51,468 nucleotides of DNA, from positions 1 through 51,468 of IMG/VR virus record IMGVR_UViG_3300020468_000010; one strand, given 5' to 3'. The notes under the pieces were generated by a model that worked only from the letters and a program-made list of their open reading frames with translations, was not told where the DNA came from and searched no databases. A program made the translations under genes and the position numbers. How positions within the stretch are numbered: position 1 is the first letter of the stretch; the number at the start of each line of letters is the position of its first letter. The DNA comes from a virus. Below, in pieces: positions 40,703 through 47,404 of the stretch.

Positions 40703-40747
40703 AACTATTAGTAATTAATATTCACTAATAGTTCTCCAGACTATCAA
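40703..40747 (-). promoter_or_regulatory. Operator-like palindrome and leftward promoter
   Basis: A perfect 10-bp inverted repeat AACTATTAGT (40703-40712) / ACTAATAGTT (40724-40733) with an 11-bp spacer. On the minus strand, TTGATA (40747-40742), 18 bp, GAATAT (40723-40718) can serve as a -35/-10 pair, so one arm of the repeat lies inside the promoter. It stands between the repressor gene and the DUF3310/excisionase genes, the expected place for repressor control. Confidence 0.5.
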
Positions 40748-40824
40748 AAATAGGACTTTGAGTAAAATAATATTTCCCGTAAAGCCGTAAGTAATTTGAT
40801 ACGGCGCGATGCGTTTTTGAAGCA

Positions 40825-41502
40825 CTAACTAAAGAGGATTGATACTACTGTCAGTATCTGAAGAGTCGCTGCCGTGTGATGCGGCGGGGAAAGCGAAAAC
40901 GAAATGTTATAGCTCTTTCGTTTTGAGCTTTTTTCTAAATAAATTCTCGGAGCAGAACTAAGGTAGCTGTAAGGAATGTCGTCAAGATCGATGCAGCCTA
41001 GTACTGATCCTTTTGGGATAGATCTCTGCTCTTTCGATGATATTGCAGGGTTGTTCAACACACTAATATCTTGATCCACTTCAATCCAAGTAATGGTCGA
41101 AGCGTCGTGTCCTTTGAACACTTCAGGCAGATATTTTTTCTTAATGGAGGACTTAGCGTCCGAAGAAAGAAAGGTAATCTCTACAGCGTCTACGGGCGAA
41201 GGCGTTAGCGCAGGGACTAATTTATCTTTGAATGAACTGTCAATCTCTTCTGGTCGGACATTGAGAAATTTTGCTAGCTTGAGAACGGCTTTTTCGTTCA
41301 TCTCGGTATGGCCGTTAAGGTACTGTGAAAAAGCACCTTGAGTCATTCCGAGTCGTTCGGCAGCAGTCTTCTGGGTTATGTCGAGCTCTTGCTTTCGCTG
41401 CTTCCATAACCTTCGGAAGTTCAGAGCTTTTGCTTGGAGCGTTGTCCTAGTTTTGGGTTCTAGTTTAACGACGCGGGGCGTCGCCCCATCCTCCGTTTCC
41501 AT
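40825..41502 (-). CDS. CI-like HTH transcriptional repressor
   Basis: The 225-aa protein has an XRE/HTH_3 domain, FRRLWKQRKQELDITQKTAAERLGMTQGAFSQYLNGHTEMNEKAVLKLAKFLNV, in the N-terminal third and a C-terminal beta-rich part of about 130 aa. ATG 41502 (MEDT-like start METEDG) is preferred because AGGA lies 9 nt upstream; ATG 41514 in frame is possible. It probably maintains lysogeny. The C-terminal part has no obvious LexA/CI Ser-Met and Lys catalytic motif, so RecA-stimulated self-cleavage is uncertain. Confidence 0.8.
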   Translation of the reverse strand: METEDGATPRVVKLEPKTRTTLQAKALNFRRLWKQRKQELDITQKTAAERLGMTQGAFSQYLNGHTEMNEKAVLKLAKFLNVRPEEIDSSFKDKLVPALTPSPVDAVEITFLSSDAKSSIKKKYLPEVFKGHDASTITWIEVDQDISVLNNPAISSKEQRSIPKGSVLGCIDLDDIPYSYLSSAPRIYLEKSSKRKSYNISFSLSPPHHTAATLQILTVVSILFS

Positions 41503-41899
41503 ATCCAATGCCATCCTGGGTTAGTCCAATTAATCCGTTGATAAAATCTTTTTTGGGCTTACTTTCTCGTTCTACTTCCTCCGCTGTAAAGGACTTATTC
41601 CATTGTCCTTTAGAAAGTATTAGCACCCCGCAATCGTTTCCGACAGCGACAATAACTGATTGTCCGTACATGTGGAATAGGTTTAGCCAATTTAATTGTA
41701 GTTTAGACAAATTAAAGTTAACTAAAGTTTTTGGGCGAGCCGGTATCTTAACCCACTTATACTCTACAAACACAATACCTTTTGGTCCAGCATACAATGC
41801 ATCAGGTACACCACCTGTATACGTGTCGTGGATCTTCCAACGATAGACGGAGGAGGGCAGTACCCGATGAATAGACTTAACAAAGCTATGTTCATTCAA
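41465..41899 (-). CDS. PD-(D/E)XK nuclease (VRR-NUC/Hjc-like)
   Basis: The 144-aa protein contains GGVPDALYAGPKGIVFVEYKWVKIPARP, where the Asp in VPDAL and Glu-x-Lys in FVEYKW form the PD-(D/E)xK site, then LSKLQLNWL, as in VRR-NUC and Holliday-junction-type nucleases. It could act in recombination or resolve branched DNA before packaging. The 3' end overlaps the repressor gene start by 38 bp. Confidence 0.75.
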   Translation of the reverse strand: MNEHSFVKSIHRVLPSSVYRWKIHDTYTGGVPDALYAGPKGIVFVEYKWVKIPARPKTLVNFNLSKLQLNWLNLFHMYGQSVIVAVGNDCGVLILSKGQWNKSFTAEEVERESKPKKDFINGLIGLTQDGIGYGNGGWGDAPRR

Positions 41900-41920
41900 C
41901 AGAGTACTGCCGTTCTCAGA

Positions 41921-42631
41921 TTAGTGGATAGTGCCACCTTTGGTTGACTCGTAAAGCTCTTCAGCTCGCTTATAGTCTTCCTCGCTCGCCACAAAGCCTA
42001 CGTACTCTGCTTTCAGATTAACCCACGAACCTTTGTCATTTGACATTGGTGTAGGGGCAAACCGCCAGATCGTAGAGAAACGCTCACCACCTCTTGTCAG
42101 AAGCTGAGAATTCCAGTTACGAGAGACTCTAAGCTTGGTAGAGCTCATGTCTATGATAAACGGCGTACTACGAAGCTTGCCGTCATTCTCGTCATACACC
42201 AGAACCAAATGCTGGTGGTTCTCTTGAATGTCCATCTGAGCAGCTATACCTTCGCCCATGTCAGCCACAAACTTGTCAGCTTCTTGGCGAGTCGAGAAAG
42301 AGCCTTGCTTGCCACCGCCGTTCTCACGTTTACGCCAGACAACGAACTCGACCATGAAATTAATCGAGATCACATGGATCGTTTCTAAAAGCTCATTAGT
42401 GAGCTTGTTAAGGAACAATCCTGGTTCAGCACCCTCTACGTGATTAGGGTCATTTTTGTCTACCTCACCTGACATTTTCTGAAGTAGCTTGAGACGTGGA
42501 ATTTCCACTTGATCGCCAACATTTTCGTTACCTCGATCATCTTTGCCTTTCAGAAAATCTGGAAGGGCATCAACCGCTGGCAATGTATTAACAGGCTCGA
42601 CAGGTGCTACTGCTTGATTTGACTTACTCAT
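41921..42631 (-). CDS. Hypothetical replication-region protein, 236 aa
   Basis: A 236-aa protein with PRLKLLQKMSGEV and GLFLNKLTNELLETIHVISINFMVEFVVWRKRENGGG, a beta-rich core, and GSWVNLKAEYVGFVASEEDYKRAEELYES at the end. This arrangement recalls uncharacterised phage proteins near recombination/replication genes that may be ssDNA-associated. The function is not established. The ribosome binding site is weak (TAGGT). Confidence 0.55.
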   Translation of the reverse strand: MSKSNQAVAPVEPVNTLPAVDALPDFLKGKDDRGNENVGDQVEIPRLKLLQKMSGEVDKNDPNHVEGAEPGLFLNKLTNELLETIHVISINFMVEFVVWRKRENGGGKQGSFSTRQEADKFVADMGEGIAAQMDIQENHQHLVLVYDENDGKLRSTPFIIDMSSTKLRVSRNWNSQLLTRGGERFSTIWRFAPTPMSNDKGSWVNLKAEYVGFVASEEDYKRAEELYESTKGGTIH

Positions 42632-42661
42632 AAATAAATACCTAATAAAGAATTAAGAAAG

Positions 42662-43036
42662 TTAAATTGCCCGAACATTCAATCCGCGCTTCGTGAAGTC
42701 AACGACACCAGGAACTTGTACCCCAGCCTCCCTGAGTTCGCGATACGCTTTGACTGCTGCTCGGCGTTGTACGAGCTCAAATTCACCGGTCTGAAGAATG
42801 TGGGCTTGAAATGCATCCCAATCCTCGACCTGTGGAACTATCTGCTCGCTTATTGAAATAGTGGCTTGGTCATTTGAAAACTTGCTCAAACCATCTGCTT
42901 CCAATTTCTGCATTAGCTGGTAGTCCACCTCTTCTTGCTGCTCTTTGAGGTGCTTCTCTTGCTCGGCAAGATCAGCTAACGCTTGTCTGATTGCTAATCG
43001 CTTATCGATTAGTTCGCTTGTATTTAATTCACTCAT
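42662..43036 (-). CDS. Coiled-coil phage protein, 124 aa
   Basis: The 124-aa protein (ATG 43036, GGAG 5-6 nt upstream; ATG 43042 is less well spaced) has an N-terminal coiled coil (KRLAIRQALADLAEQEKHLKEQQEEVDYQLMQKLEADG) and a C-terminal part VEDWDAFQAHILQTGEFELVQRRAAVKAYRELREAGVQVPGV, a pattern familiar from small phage proteins beside helicase or ssDNA genes. Function unknown. It overlaps the helicase stop by 8 bp. Confidence 0.65.
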   Translation of the reverse strand: MSELNTSELIDKRLAIRQALADLAEQEKHLKEQQEEVDYQLMQKLEADGLSKFSNDQATISISEQIVPQVEDWDAFQAHILQTGEFELVQRRAAVKAYRELREAGVQVPGVVDFTKRGLNVRAI

Positions 43037-44525
43037 TCGCATCTCCGTGCTTATGTAAGTTGTTTAGAATGTGGAGGAGGTCTTCCATCTTCCCCAGTTT
43101 GGTTTCCAATTTGTCGTACACCGCTGTCTCCCAAGTGTCCTTGGAAGCGATCTGTATGACCTCGGTCTTTTGGGTCTGACCGGCGCGGTATATGCGACGA
43201 TTGAACTGTTGGTAGTGCTCGGCGTTGTATGTCGGCGAGGACCAGATGACTGTTGTTGCTTTGGTCATGGTTAAGCCGTGACCTGCTGACTGCGGATGTG
43301 CAAAGACAACTTTCAATTGCCCAGCTTGCAATCGATCTACAACCTCACCGCGTTTGTGGGCAGGTGTTTTACCGTCAATGACTGCGTACTTAATGCCGCG
43401 AGACTCTGCTAATTCAACGAGAGCTTCCCTCTCATGACGCCAGTTGAATGCAACTAACGAATGCTTACGCGCTTCAACGAGGTCGATGACCAACTCGTAA
43501 CGGTCGTTATGTACTTCTTGTGGATGACCTTCTGCGTCGTACACTGCACCGGTACAAAGCTGTAATAGCTTTTTAACTTTTGCACCGGCATTGATTGCGT
43601 TGATCGTACCTTTGCCTGTGTATAAGACATTGTCTTCAGCAAGTGTTTCGTATGCAGCTCGGATAGAGCGGGGCAGTTCAACGTACATTGTGTGTACGCT
43701 CTGCTCTGGCATATCGAGACAGTCTTCGAGGGAGTACCGGATGTTGATGTCTGACAGTTGAGCAGCAACGATCTCTTCTGCATCCTCTTTGTCCATCCAT
43801 TCGTTGGCAAAGCCGTTGAACTTAGGCGTACAGACCGTGCTACGAAAACTGTAGAACCGACGACCTAGACGTTCACCGTCGTCAACGACATACGCTGGAT
43901 GCCAGATATCTGTAATGGTGTTGCTGTTTGGCGTACCGGACATTGCGATCCGATAGTCGAGATCGCTTACAATCCTTGCCAAAGCCTTACTGCGCTGGCT
44001 GTCTTTGTTCTTGAAAGCTGTGAACTCGTCGATACAGATGGTGTCGAACATGTCCATGATGTTCATGTTTTTAGCAAGCCACTTAACTGCATCATGGTTG
44101 GTAATCACGACATCAACATCCGAGCAAGCGCCAAATATCTTGGCTCTGTTTTTCGCGTAGGCAATTGAGTAGTTGATGAACGGTGCGAACTTATCGATGT
44201 CATCACCCCAGCTCGCTTGTAAGATCGATAGTGGTGCGAGCACAAGCATCCTGTCCCCGCGCTGCTTAAAGGCATCGATGACAGATCTGGTTTTACCAGT
44301 TCCTGGATCAGATGTGACAAGGCAGCGGGGGTGTTTAAGGATGTGATCAGTCGTAGTGACTTGGTGTGCAAAAGCATCCATAAAAGATCCGTCTTTATTA
44401 GCACGAATATTAGCATTGCTAAAGTTAGTGGGCAAGGAAAACGACGGGGTTTGAGCTGCTCCAGCAGTACCCGCAAGTAGTGCATCCCACCGTTTGACCA
44501 AGCTGTTCTGGACAGACGAGCTCAT
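43029..44525 (-). CDS. SNF2-type DEAD-box helicase
   Basis: The 498-aa helicase has Walker A SDPGTGKT (near residues 72-79), motif Ia APLSILQASW, motif II IDEFTAFKN, motif III SGTPNSN, and in the C-terminal domain HPQSAGHGLTMTKATTVIWSS and QFNRRIYRAGQ (motif VI). This makes it a superfamily 2 SNF2-like translocase/helicase, as common in marine phages. ATG 44525 has GGAGG upstream and was chosen over an upstream extension. It overlaps the Gp88-like gene by 101 bp. It probably remodels forks or displaces proteins. Confidence 0.9.
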   Translation of the reverse strand: MSSSVQNSLVKRWDALLAGTAGAAQTPSFSLPTNFSNANIRANKDGSFMDAFAHQVTTTDHILKHPRCLVTSDPGTGKTRSVIDAFKQRGDRMLVLAPLSILQASWGDDIDKFAPFINYSIAYAKNRAKIFGACSDVDVVITNHDAVKWLAKNMNIMDMFDTICIDEFTAFKNKDSQRSKALARIVSDLDYRIAMSGTPNSNTITDIWHPAYVVDDGERLGRRFYSFRSTVCTPKFNGFANEWMDKEDAEEIVAAQLSDINIRYSLEDCLDMPEQSVHTMYVELPRSIRAAYETLAEDNVLYTGKGTINAINAGAKVKKLLQLCTGAVYDAEGHPQEVHNDRYELVIDLVEARKHSLVAFNWRHEREALVELAESRGIKYAVIDGKTPAHKRGEVVDRLQAGQLKVVFAHPQSAGHGLTMTKATTVIWSSPTYNAEHYQQFNRRIYRAGQTQKTEVIQIASKDTWETAVYDKLETKLGKMEDLLHILNNLHKHGDANE

Positions 44526-45165
44526 TCTTTTGAACCTCCGTTTTGTCGTAGTTTGTGAAGTGTTTGAGTGACCGGTCATAAGTGCCACTAATAACGCGTG
44601 CTCGGAATTGATCGTCCATGTCGTCGCTGAAACGAATCTGCCAACGATCAGGCGCTGTCTCATTCATTCGCTTGACTTGCTTACCTATAGACGAGTCATG
44701 TCGATGGTGTGTGTAACCAAAGGCATGTAATCCTGGATACTTGTTAAGGGCTGATTGCCAAGCGTTCACGTAGCCAAGACTGTAGAAGTCACCGAGTACG
44801 TGCAGCCGAACGACAAAGCCGTCTTTACACTTACGTTGGTTAGCGACGTTGTCGATACTCCTCATCAGGTAGTCCTCGAACTCTGGATGAGTGTGGTCAT
44901 GGCGCTTGGCAAACGGCATGTTATTGCCATAACAGATGTCGTACTGCGAACAAGAGGGCGTACAAGACTTGCGCTCTTCGAGAGTAAGGGCATACATGGG
45001 CATGTCCTTCCACTTCTTTACTGAGATTTGTTTGCCGAGCTTCTTGTTGTAACTTGCCGACTTGAGCATGTTGTCGTCAGGCGGTTTGACGGACTTGAGA
45101 TATCGAGTCCGGTGGGAATTACTTGTCGCGATTAGCGAAGAATTTTCTCTCCTCTTCAAGGTCAT
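44425..45165 (-). CDS. Gp88-like phage protein
   Basis: The 246-aa protein has MYALTLEERKSCTPSCSQYDICYGNNM with clustered Cys, then VVRLHVLGDFYSLGYVNAWQSALNKYPGLHAFGYTHHR, and a C-terminal CPEQLGQTVGCTTCGYCWSSS. This is the layout of the phage 'gene product 88' family: Cys-rich start, HVLGDF core, and a Cys cluster near the end. Function is unknown; Cys ligands may bind metal or an iron-sulfur cluster. ATG 45165 follows GGAGG by 9 nt and was preferred to an extension to 45213. Confidence 0.75.
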   Translation of the reverse strand: MTLKRRENSSLIATSNSHRTRYLKSVKPPDDNMLKSASYNKKLGKQISVKKWKDMPMYALTLEERKSCTPSCSQYDICYGNNMPFAKRHDHTHPEFEDYLMRSIDNVANQRKCKDGFVVRLHVLGDFYSLGYVNAWQSALNKYPGLHAFGYTHHRHDSSIGKQVKRMNETAPDRWQIRFSDDMDDQFRARVISGTYDRSLKHFTNYDKTEVQKNELVCPEQLGQTVGCTTCGYCWSSSNPVVFLAH

Positions 45166-45373
45166 TGAGTAGCGCCTCCTTGGCGGGTCCGTAGACTTGC
45201 TTGTCGTTGGCATCGAACACTTTGAGGTGTGATGCTTTTACTCTGTAGGTTGACCAGTACATAGCTTCGGGGGGGTCAGTCCACAGCTCGAAGCGGTACG
45301 TGTCGTCTTCAAAGGTGAAGTAACAATTGTCACGGCCAAACGACAGTGGCAATTGTTTAGAAGTGGGCATCAT
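45119..45373 (-). CDS. Hypothetical protein, 84 aa
   Basis: An 84-aa protein (MMPTSKQLPLSFGRDNCYF...), beta-rich at first (YFTFEDDTYRFELWTDPPEAMYW) and helical at the end (LLNDLEEERKFFANRDK). The start overlaps the stop of the membrane protein gene (ATGA) and AGGAGG lies upstream. No family recognised. Confidence 0.6.
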   Translation of the reverse strand: MMPTSKQLPLSFGRDNCYFTFEDDTYRFELWTDPPEAMYWSTYRVKASHLKVFDANDKQVYGPAKEALLNDLEEERKFFANRDK

Positions 45374-45657
45374 CGAACCTCCTGCCAGCCGAACCGGCGG
45401 TAAGGGAACGAGTCTGTCTTGATTGACGTGAACTTCTCGTGCCGCATCGTGCGCTTCATGACGTACAGCACGATTGAGACCAACATGCCGCCGAACATTG
45501 CAGCCATCATGCCGCTGTAAGTACCTGCGAAGGAAAACAGCAGAAAACCGGTGATCGCGATGTCGAAGAAGATGTCGTAGTGAATGACTTTTTTGATGCC
45601 GAACTTGAACAGCAAGAACAGCATACCGAGTGCGGCGATAAGACCTGTTAAGAACAT
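45370..45657 (-). CDS. Membrane protein, 95 aa
   Basis: The 95-aa protein (ATG 45657, AGGAGG 5 nt upstream) has hydrophobic spans MFLTGLIAALGMLFLLFKF and a longer one (IFFDIAITGFLLFSF...GMLVSIVLYVM) that can form two further helices, with a basic C-terminal tail. It may act at the host membrane in early infection. No family is recognised. Confidence 0.65.
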   Translation of the reverse strand: MFLTGLIAALGMLFLLFKFGIKKVIHYDIFFDIAITGFLLFSFAGTYSGMMAAMFGGMLVSIVLYVMKRTMRHEKFTSIKTDSFPYRRFGWQEVR

Positions 45658-45899
45658 AGTTCCTCCTTTACTTCTACTGGTGCGTGAGTTTCGATCCACA
45701 CCTTGGCTCCGCAGGGCAAGGGTTTATCGGGTGAATAAACAATCCGTGACGAACCGTAGATGGTTGCGTCGTAACCCTTGTGGTTAGCAGTGGATGTCTT
45801 GATCGTGAGAGGGGGGAGTTGTTCGTCGTTCTTGGCGTTGGCGCGGATGTTGTGTTGGTTCACATGTATCCGCTTGATGTTGCTGTTGAGTATCTGCAT
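45648..45899 (-). CDS. Hypothetical protein, 83 aa
   Basis: The 83-aa protein (MQILNSNIKRIHVNQHNIRANAKND...; AGGAGG upstream) has a polar Asn/His-rich N-terminus and a beta-like C-part (VYSPDKPLPCGAKVWIETHAPVEV). It overlaps the next gene start by 10 bp. No family is recognised. Confidence 0.6.
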   Translation of the reverse strand: MQILNSNIKRIHVNQHNIRANAKNDEQLPPLTIKTSTANHKGYDATIYGSSRIVYSPDKPLPCGAKVWIETHAPVEVKEELCS

Positions 45900-45996
45900 G
45901 TGCGTCCTCCTGACGGCTTGCATATTTACGTTTAATGGCTTGATAAATCAGTAACACCTCCGCGACTTGCAGAAGGCGAAATAAAATTTGGGACAT
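45784..45996 (-). CDS. Hypothetical protein, 70 aa, overlapping
   Basis: A 70-aa ORF with a hydrophobic N-terminus (SQILFRLLQVAEVLLIYQAI) and a Gln/His/Arg-rich polar tail. The start follows the stop of the 53-aa membrane protein without a gap (TGA-ATG), with GGAGAG 7 nt before. The 3' half overlaps the 83-aa gene by 116 bp, which is unusual, so only the N-terminal part may matter. Confidence 0.4.
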   Translation of the reverse strand: MSQILFRLLQVAEVLLIYQAIKRKYASRQEDAHADTQQQHQADTCEPTQHPRQRQERRTTPPSHDQDIHC

Positions 45997-46158
45997 TCAG
46001 TCTCTCCGGTAGATTTCATAAGCGACAAACACACCTGCAACGATCAACACAGAGATGAAAGCGATGCTTAGTGCGTGGGCAAAAAGAGAAAGGCCGATAG
46101 TGATAAGAAAGACTGAGATGATGGTTAAGATAATTTTTTGGGTAAGAGATAAAGTCAT
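45997..46158 (-). CDS. Two-span small membrane protein, 53 aa
   Basis: A 53-aa ORF: MTLSLTQKIILTIISVFLITIG... followed by a second hydrophobic stretch (SIAFISVLIVAGVFVAYEI) and YRRD. Two predicted spans. The start is 2 nt after the stop of the 111-aa gene and the stop abuts the next start. The packed arrangement supports translation. Function unknown. Confidence 0.6.
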   Translation of the reverse strand: MTLSLTQKIILTIISVFLITIGLSLFAHALSIAFISVLIVAGVFVAYEIYRRD

Positions 46159-46160
46159 AG

Positions 46161-46496
46161 TTAATCCGGTCCTGGAATGTTATCGAGCGCCCTGTCATAG
46201 ACGTAGTGCTCAAGTTGTTTGATGAAGTGCTTGCCGATAGCGGAGTAGTCACTATTGATGACTGCATCCATAAGGGCTTCCTGCTCTTCATCCCGTTTGG
46301 TTTCGGGAACATAAGAATGAAAACCGTCGTAGCCGATGCCTTCCCAAAACCAATCCTTGTCTCGCATTAGCAATTCCATTTGCTCGACTAAGTCTTCGGT
46401 GAATTTTCCGCTGGACTCGTAGTGCTGCCATTGGAGCTCTAGTCGCTCGATGCGGTATTGAAAAGCGTTTTCATCTGCCATAACTCTGCATTCCAT
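46161..46496 (-). CDS. Hypothetical acidic protein, 111 aa
   Basis: The 111-aa acidic, helical protein (ENAFQYRIERLELQWQHYESSGKF; EEQEALMDAVINSDYSAIGKHFIKQLEHYVYD) starts at 46496 with AGGAG 7 nt upstream. Two-nucleotide spacing to the next gene. No family is recognised. Confidence 0.65.
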   Translation of the reverse strand: MECRVMADENAFQYRIERLELQWQHYESSGKFTEDLVEQMELLMRDKDWFWEGIGYDGFHSYVPETKRDEEQEALMDAVINSDYSAIGKHFIKQLEHYVYDRALDNIPGPD

Positions 46497-46654
46497 TTAA
46501 GTTCTCCTGTAAAGGCCCGTGACGTGGGCTAGTCGGCGCGATCACGAGGTGGGGATAATCATCAAAGGAGTGCCTCGCTCGTGCTGCGGGTGTTTTTACG
46601 GAGGAAAAACATGAACCAAAAAAACCCCCGTTCAACTGACCACCTCCCGCTGGG
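46497..46654. other. Intergenic gap
   Basis: A 158-bp gap between the nuclease and the 111-aa gene, the only sizeable non-coding gap in the leftward replication block. It contains a T7 run after GGGGG on the minus strand (near 46,618-46,630) without a convincing stem, and on the plus strand a GGAGG-ATG pair at 46,602-46,613 opening a 27-codon antisense ORF. No clear promoter was found. Confidence 0.3.
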
Positions 46655-47404
46655 TCAAACCCCCCACTTGCAAATTGCAGGGGATTCTTCGTAACTCTTT
46701 TTGTAGTCGCACCACCTACAAGCATCTTTGCTGGGCTTTGGTTCCCAGTTAGTTTCGGTGGTCATCTTGATTGCACGTCGATACAAGCCAGGAAGAAACT
46801 CCATGGCTGTAGCGCGGCTGTAATCTTTGATAGTTGTTTCGCCTTTATCGAGATACCAGAACTCAGTTCTTGCGTGCTCGATATGCGGGTATCTAAGAAA
46901 AGTAGCGATGGCGTAGACCAGACCTTGCTGGCCGTGGGCAATCTCGTTGCCGAACTTCTTACCGGTCTTATAGTCAATGACACGGCAAGAGGTATCGTCC
47001 TCGTTGACTAATGCGTCCAGCTTGATACGAGCCCATGTGTCTCCCATGAGCCAGCCAGTGGTTTCCCAATCTAATGTGAAACCCCACTCTCCTTCGAGCT
47101 CTACTTGAGCATCAGCGAAGCCTTGTCGTAAGACCTCGAACTCTGACTTAAATTTCTTCAGAGATTCTGGCATCTCGCCGAGTTCACCGCGTACGTAATC
47201 CTCTGCTTCTTGGTGGATTAACGAACCGCGTTCGGCTGCGGGAGAGCTAGGCTCTCTAATTTTTCTAACTTTTTGTATGTACACTCGGTATGGGCATTGC
47301 TCATACGTTTTCAGTGTGCTGTATGACCATGCTCTAACATCACCGAGTTGTGATGGGTCTACGGTTACCTCTCTGAGAGGTTTGTCTCCAACAGGAATAT
47401 TCAT
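46655..47404 (-). CDS. RecB/Cas4-like PD-(D/E)XK nuclease
   Basis: The 249-aa protein has SYSTLKTYEQCPYRVYIQKV near the start, RGSLIHQEAEDYV, and the nuclease core IKLDALV...CRVIDYKTGKK (D...D-x-K), and ends with DACRWCDYKKS and a last Cys. The four Cys residues (one near residue 38, three at the C-end) suggest a 4Fe-4S cluster as in Cas4/AddB-type nucleases. It is probably a DNA end-processing exonuclease in recombination-dependent replication. Coupled by ATGA to the primase-helicase. Confidence 0.88.
   Translation of the reverse strand: MNIPVGDKPLREVTVDPSQLGDVRAWSYSTLKTYEQCPYRVYIQKVRKIREPSSPAAERGSLIHQEAEDYVRGELGEMPESLKKFKSEFEVLRQGFADAQVELEGEWGFTLDWETTGWLMGDTWARIKLDALVNEDDTSCRVIDYKTGKKFGNEIAHGQQGLVYAIATFLRYPHIEHARTEFWYLDKGETTIKDYSRATAMEFLPGLYRRAIKMTTETNWEPKPSKDACRWCDYKKSYEESPAICKWGV

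Noticed and set aside
46016-46312. 98-aa minus-strand ORF
   Set aside because: It overlaps two better supported ORFs (53 aa and 111 aa) in another frame and lacks a ribosome binding site.
46611-46694. 27-codon plus-strand ORF with GGAGG before the ATG
   Set aside because: It is antisense to the end of the nuclease gene and to the whole surrounding operon, with low-complexity Pro/Thr/Gln content; probably chance.
46471-46725. 84-aa minus-strand ORF spanning the nuclease/111-aa gene gap
   Set aside because: It overlaps the ends of both neighbouring genes in another frame, is Gly/Pro-rich low complexity and has no ribosome binding site.
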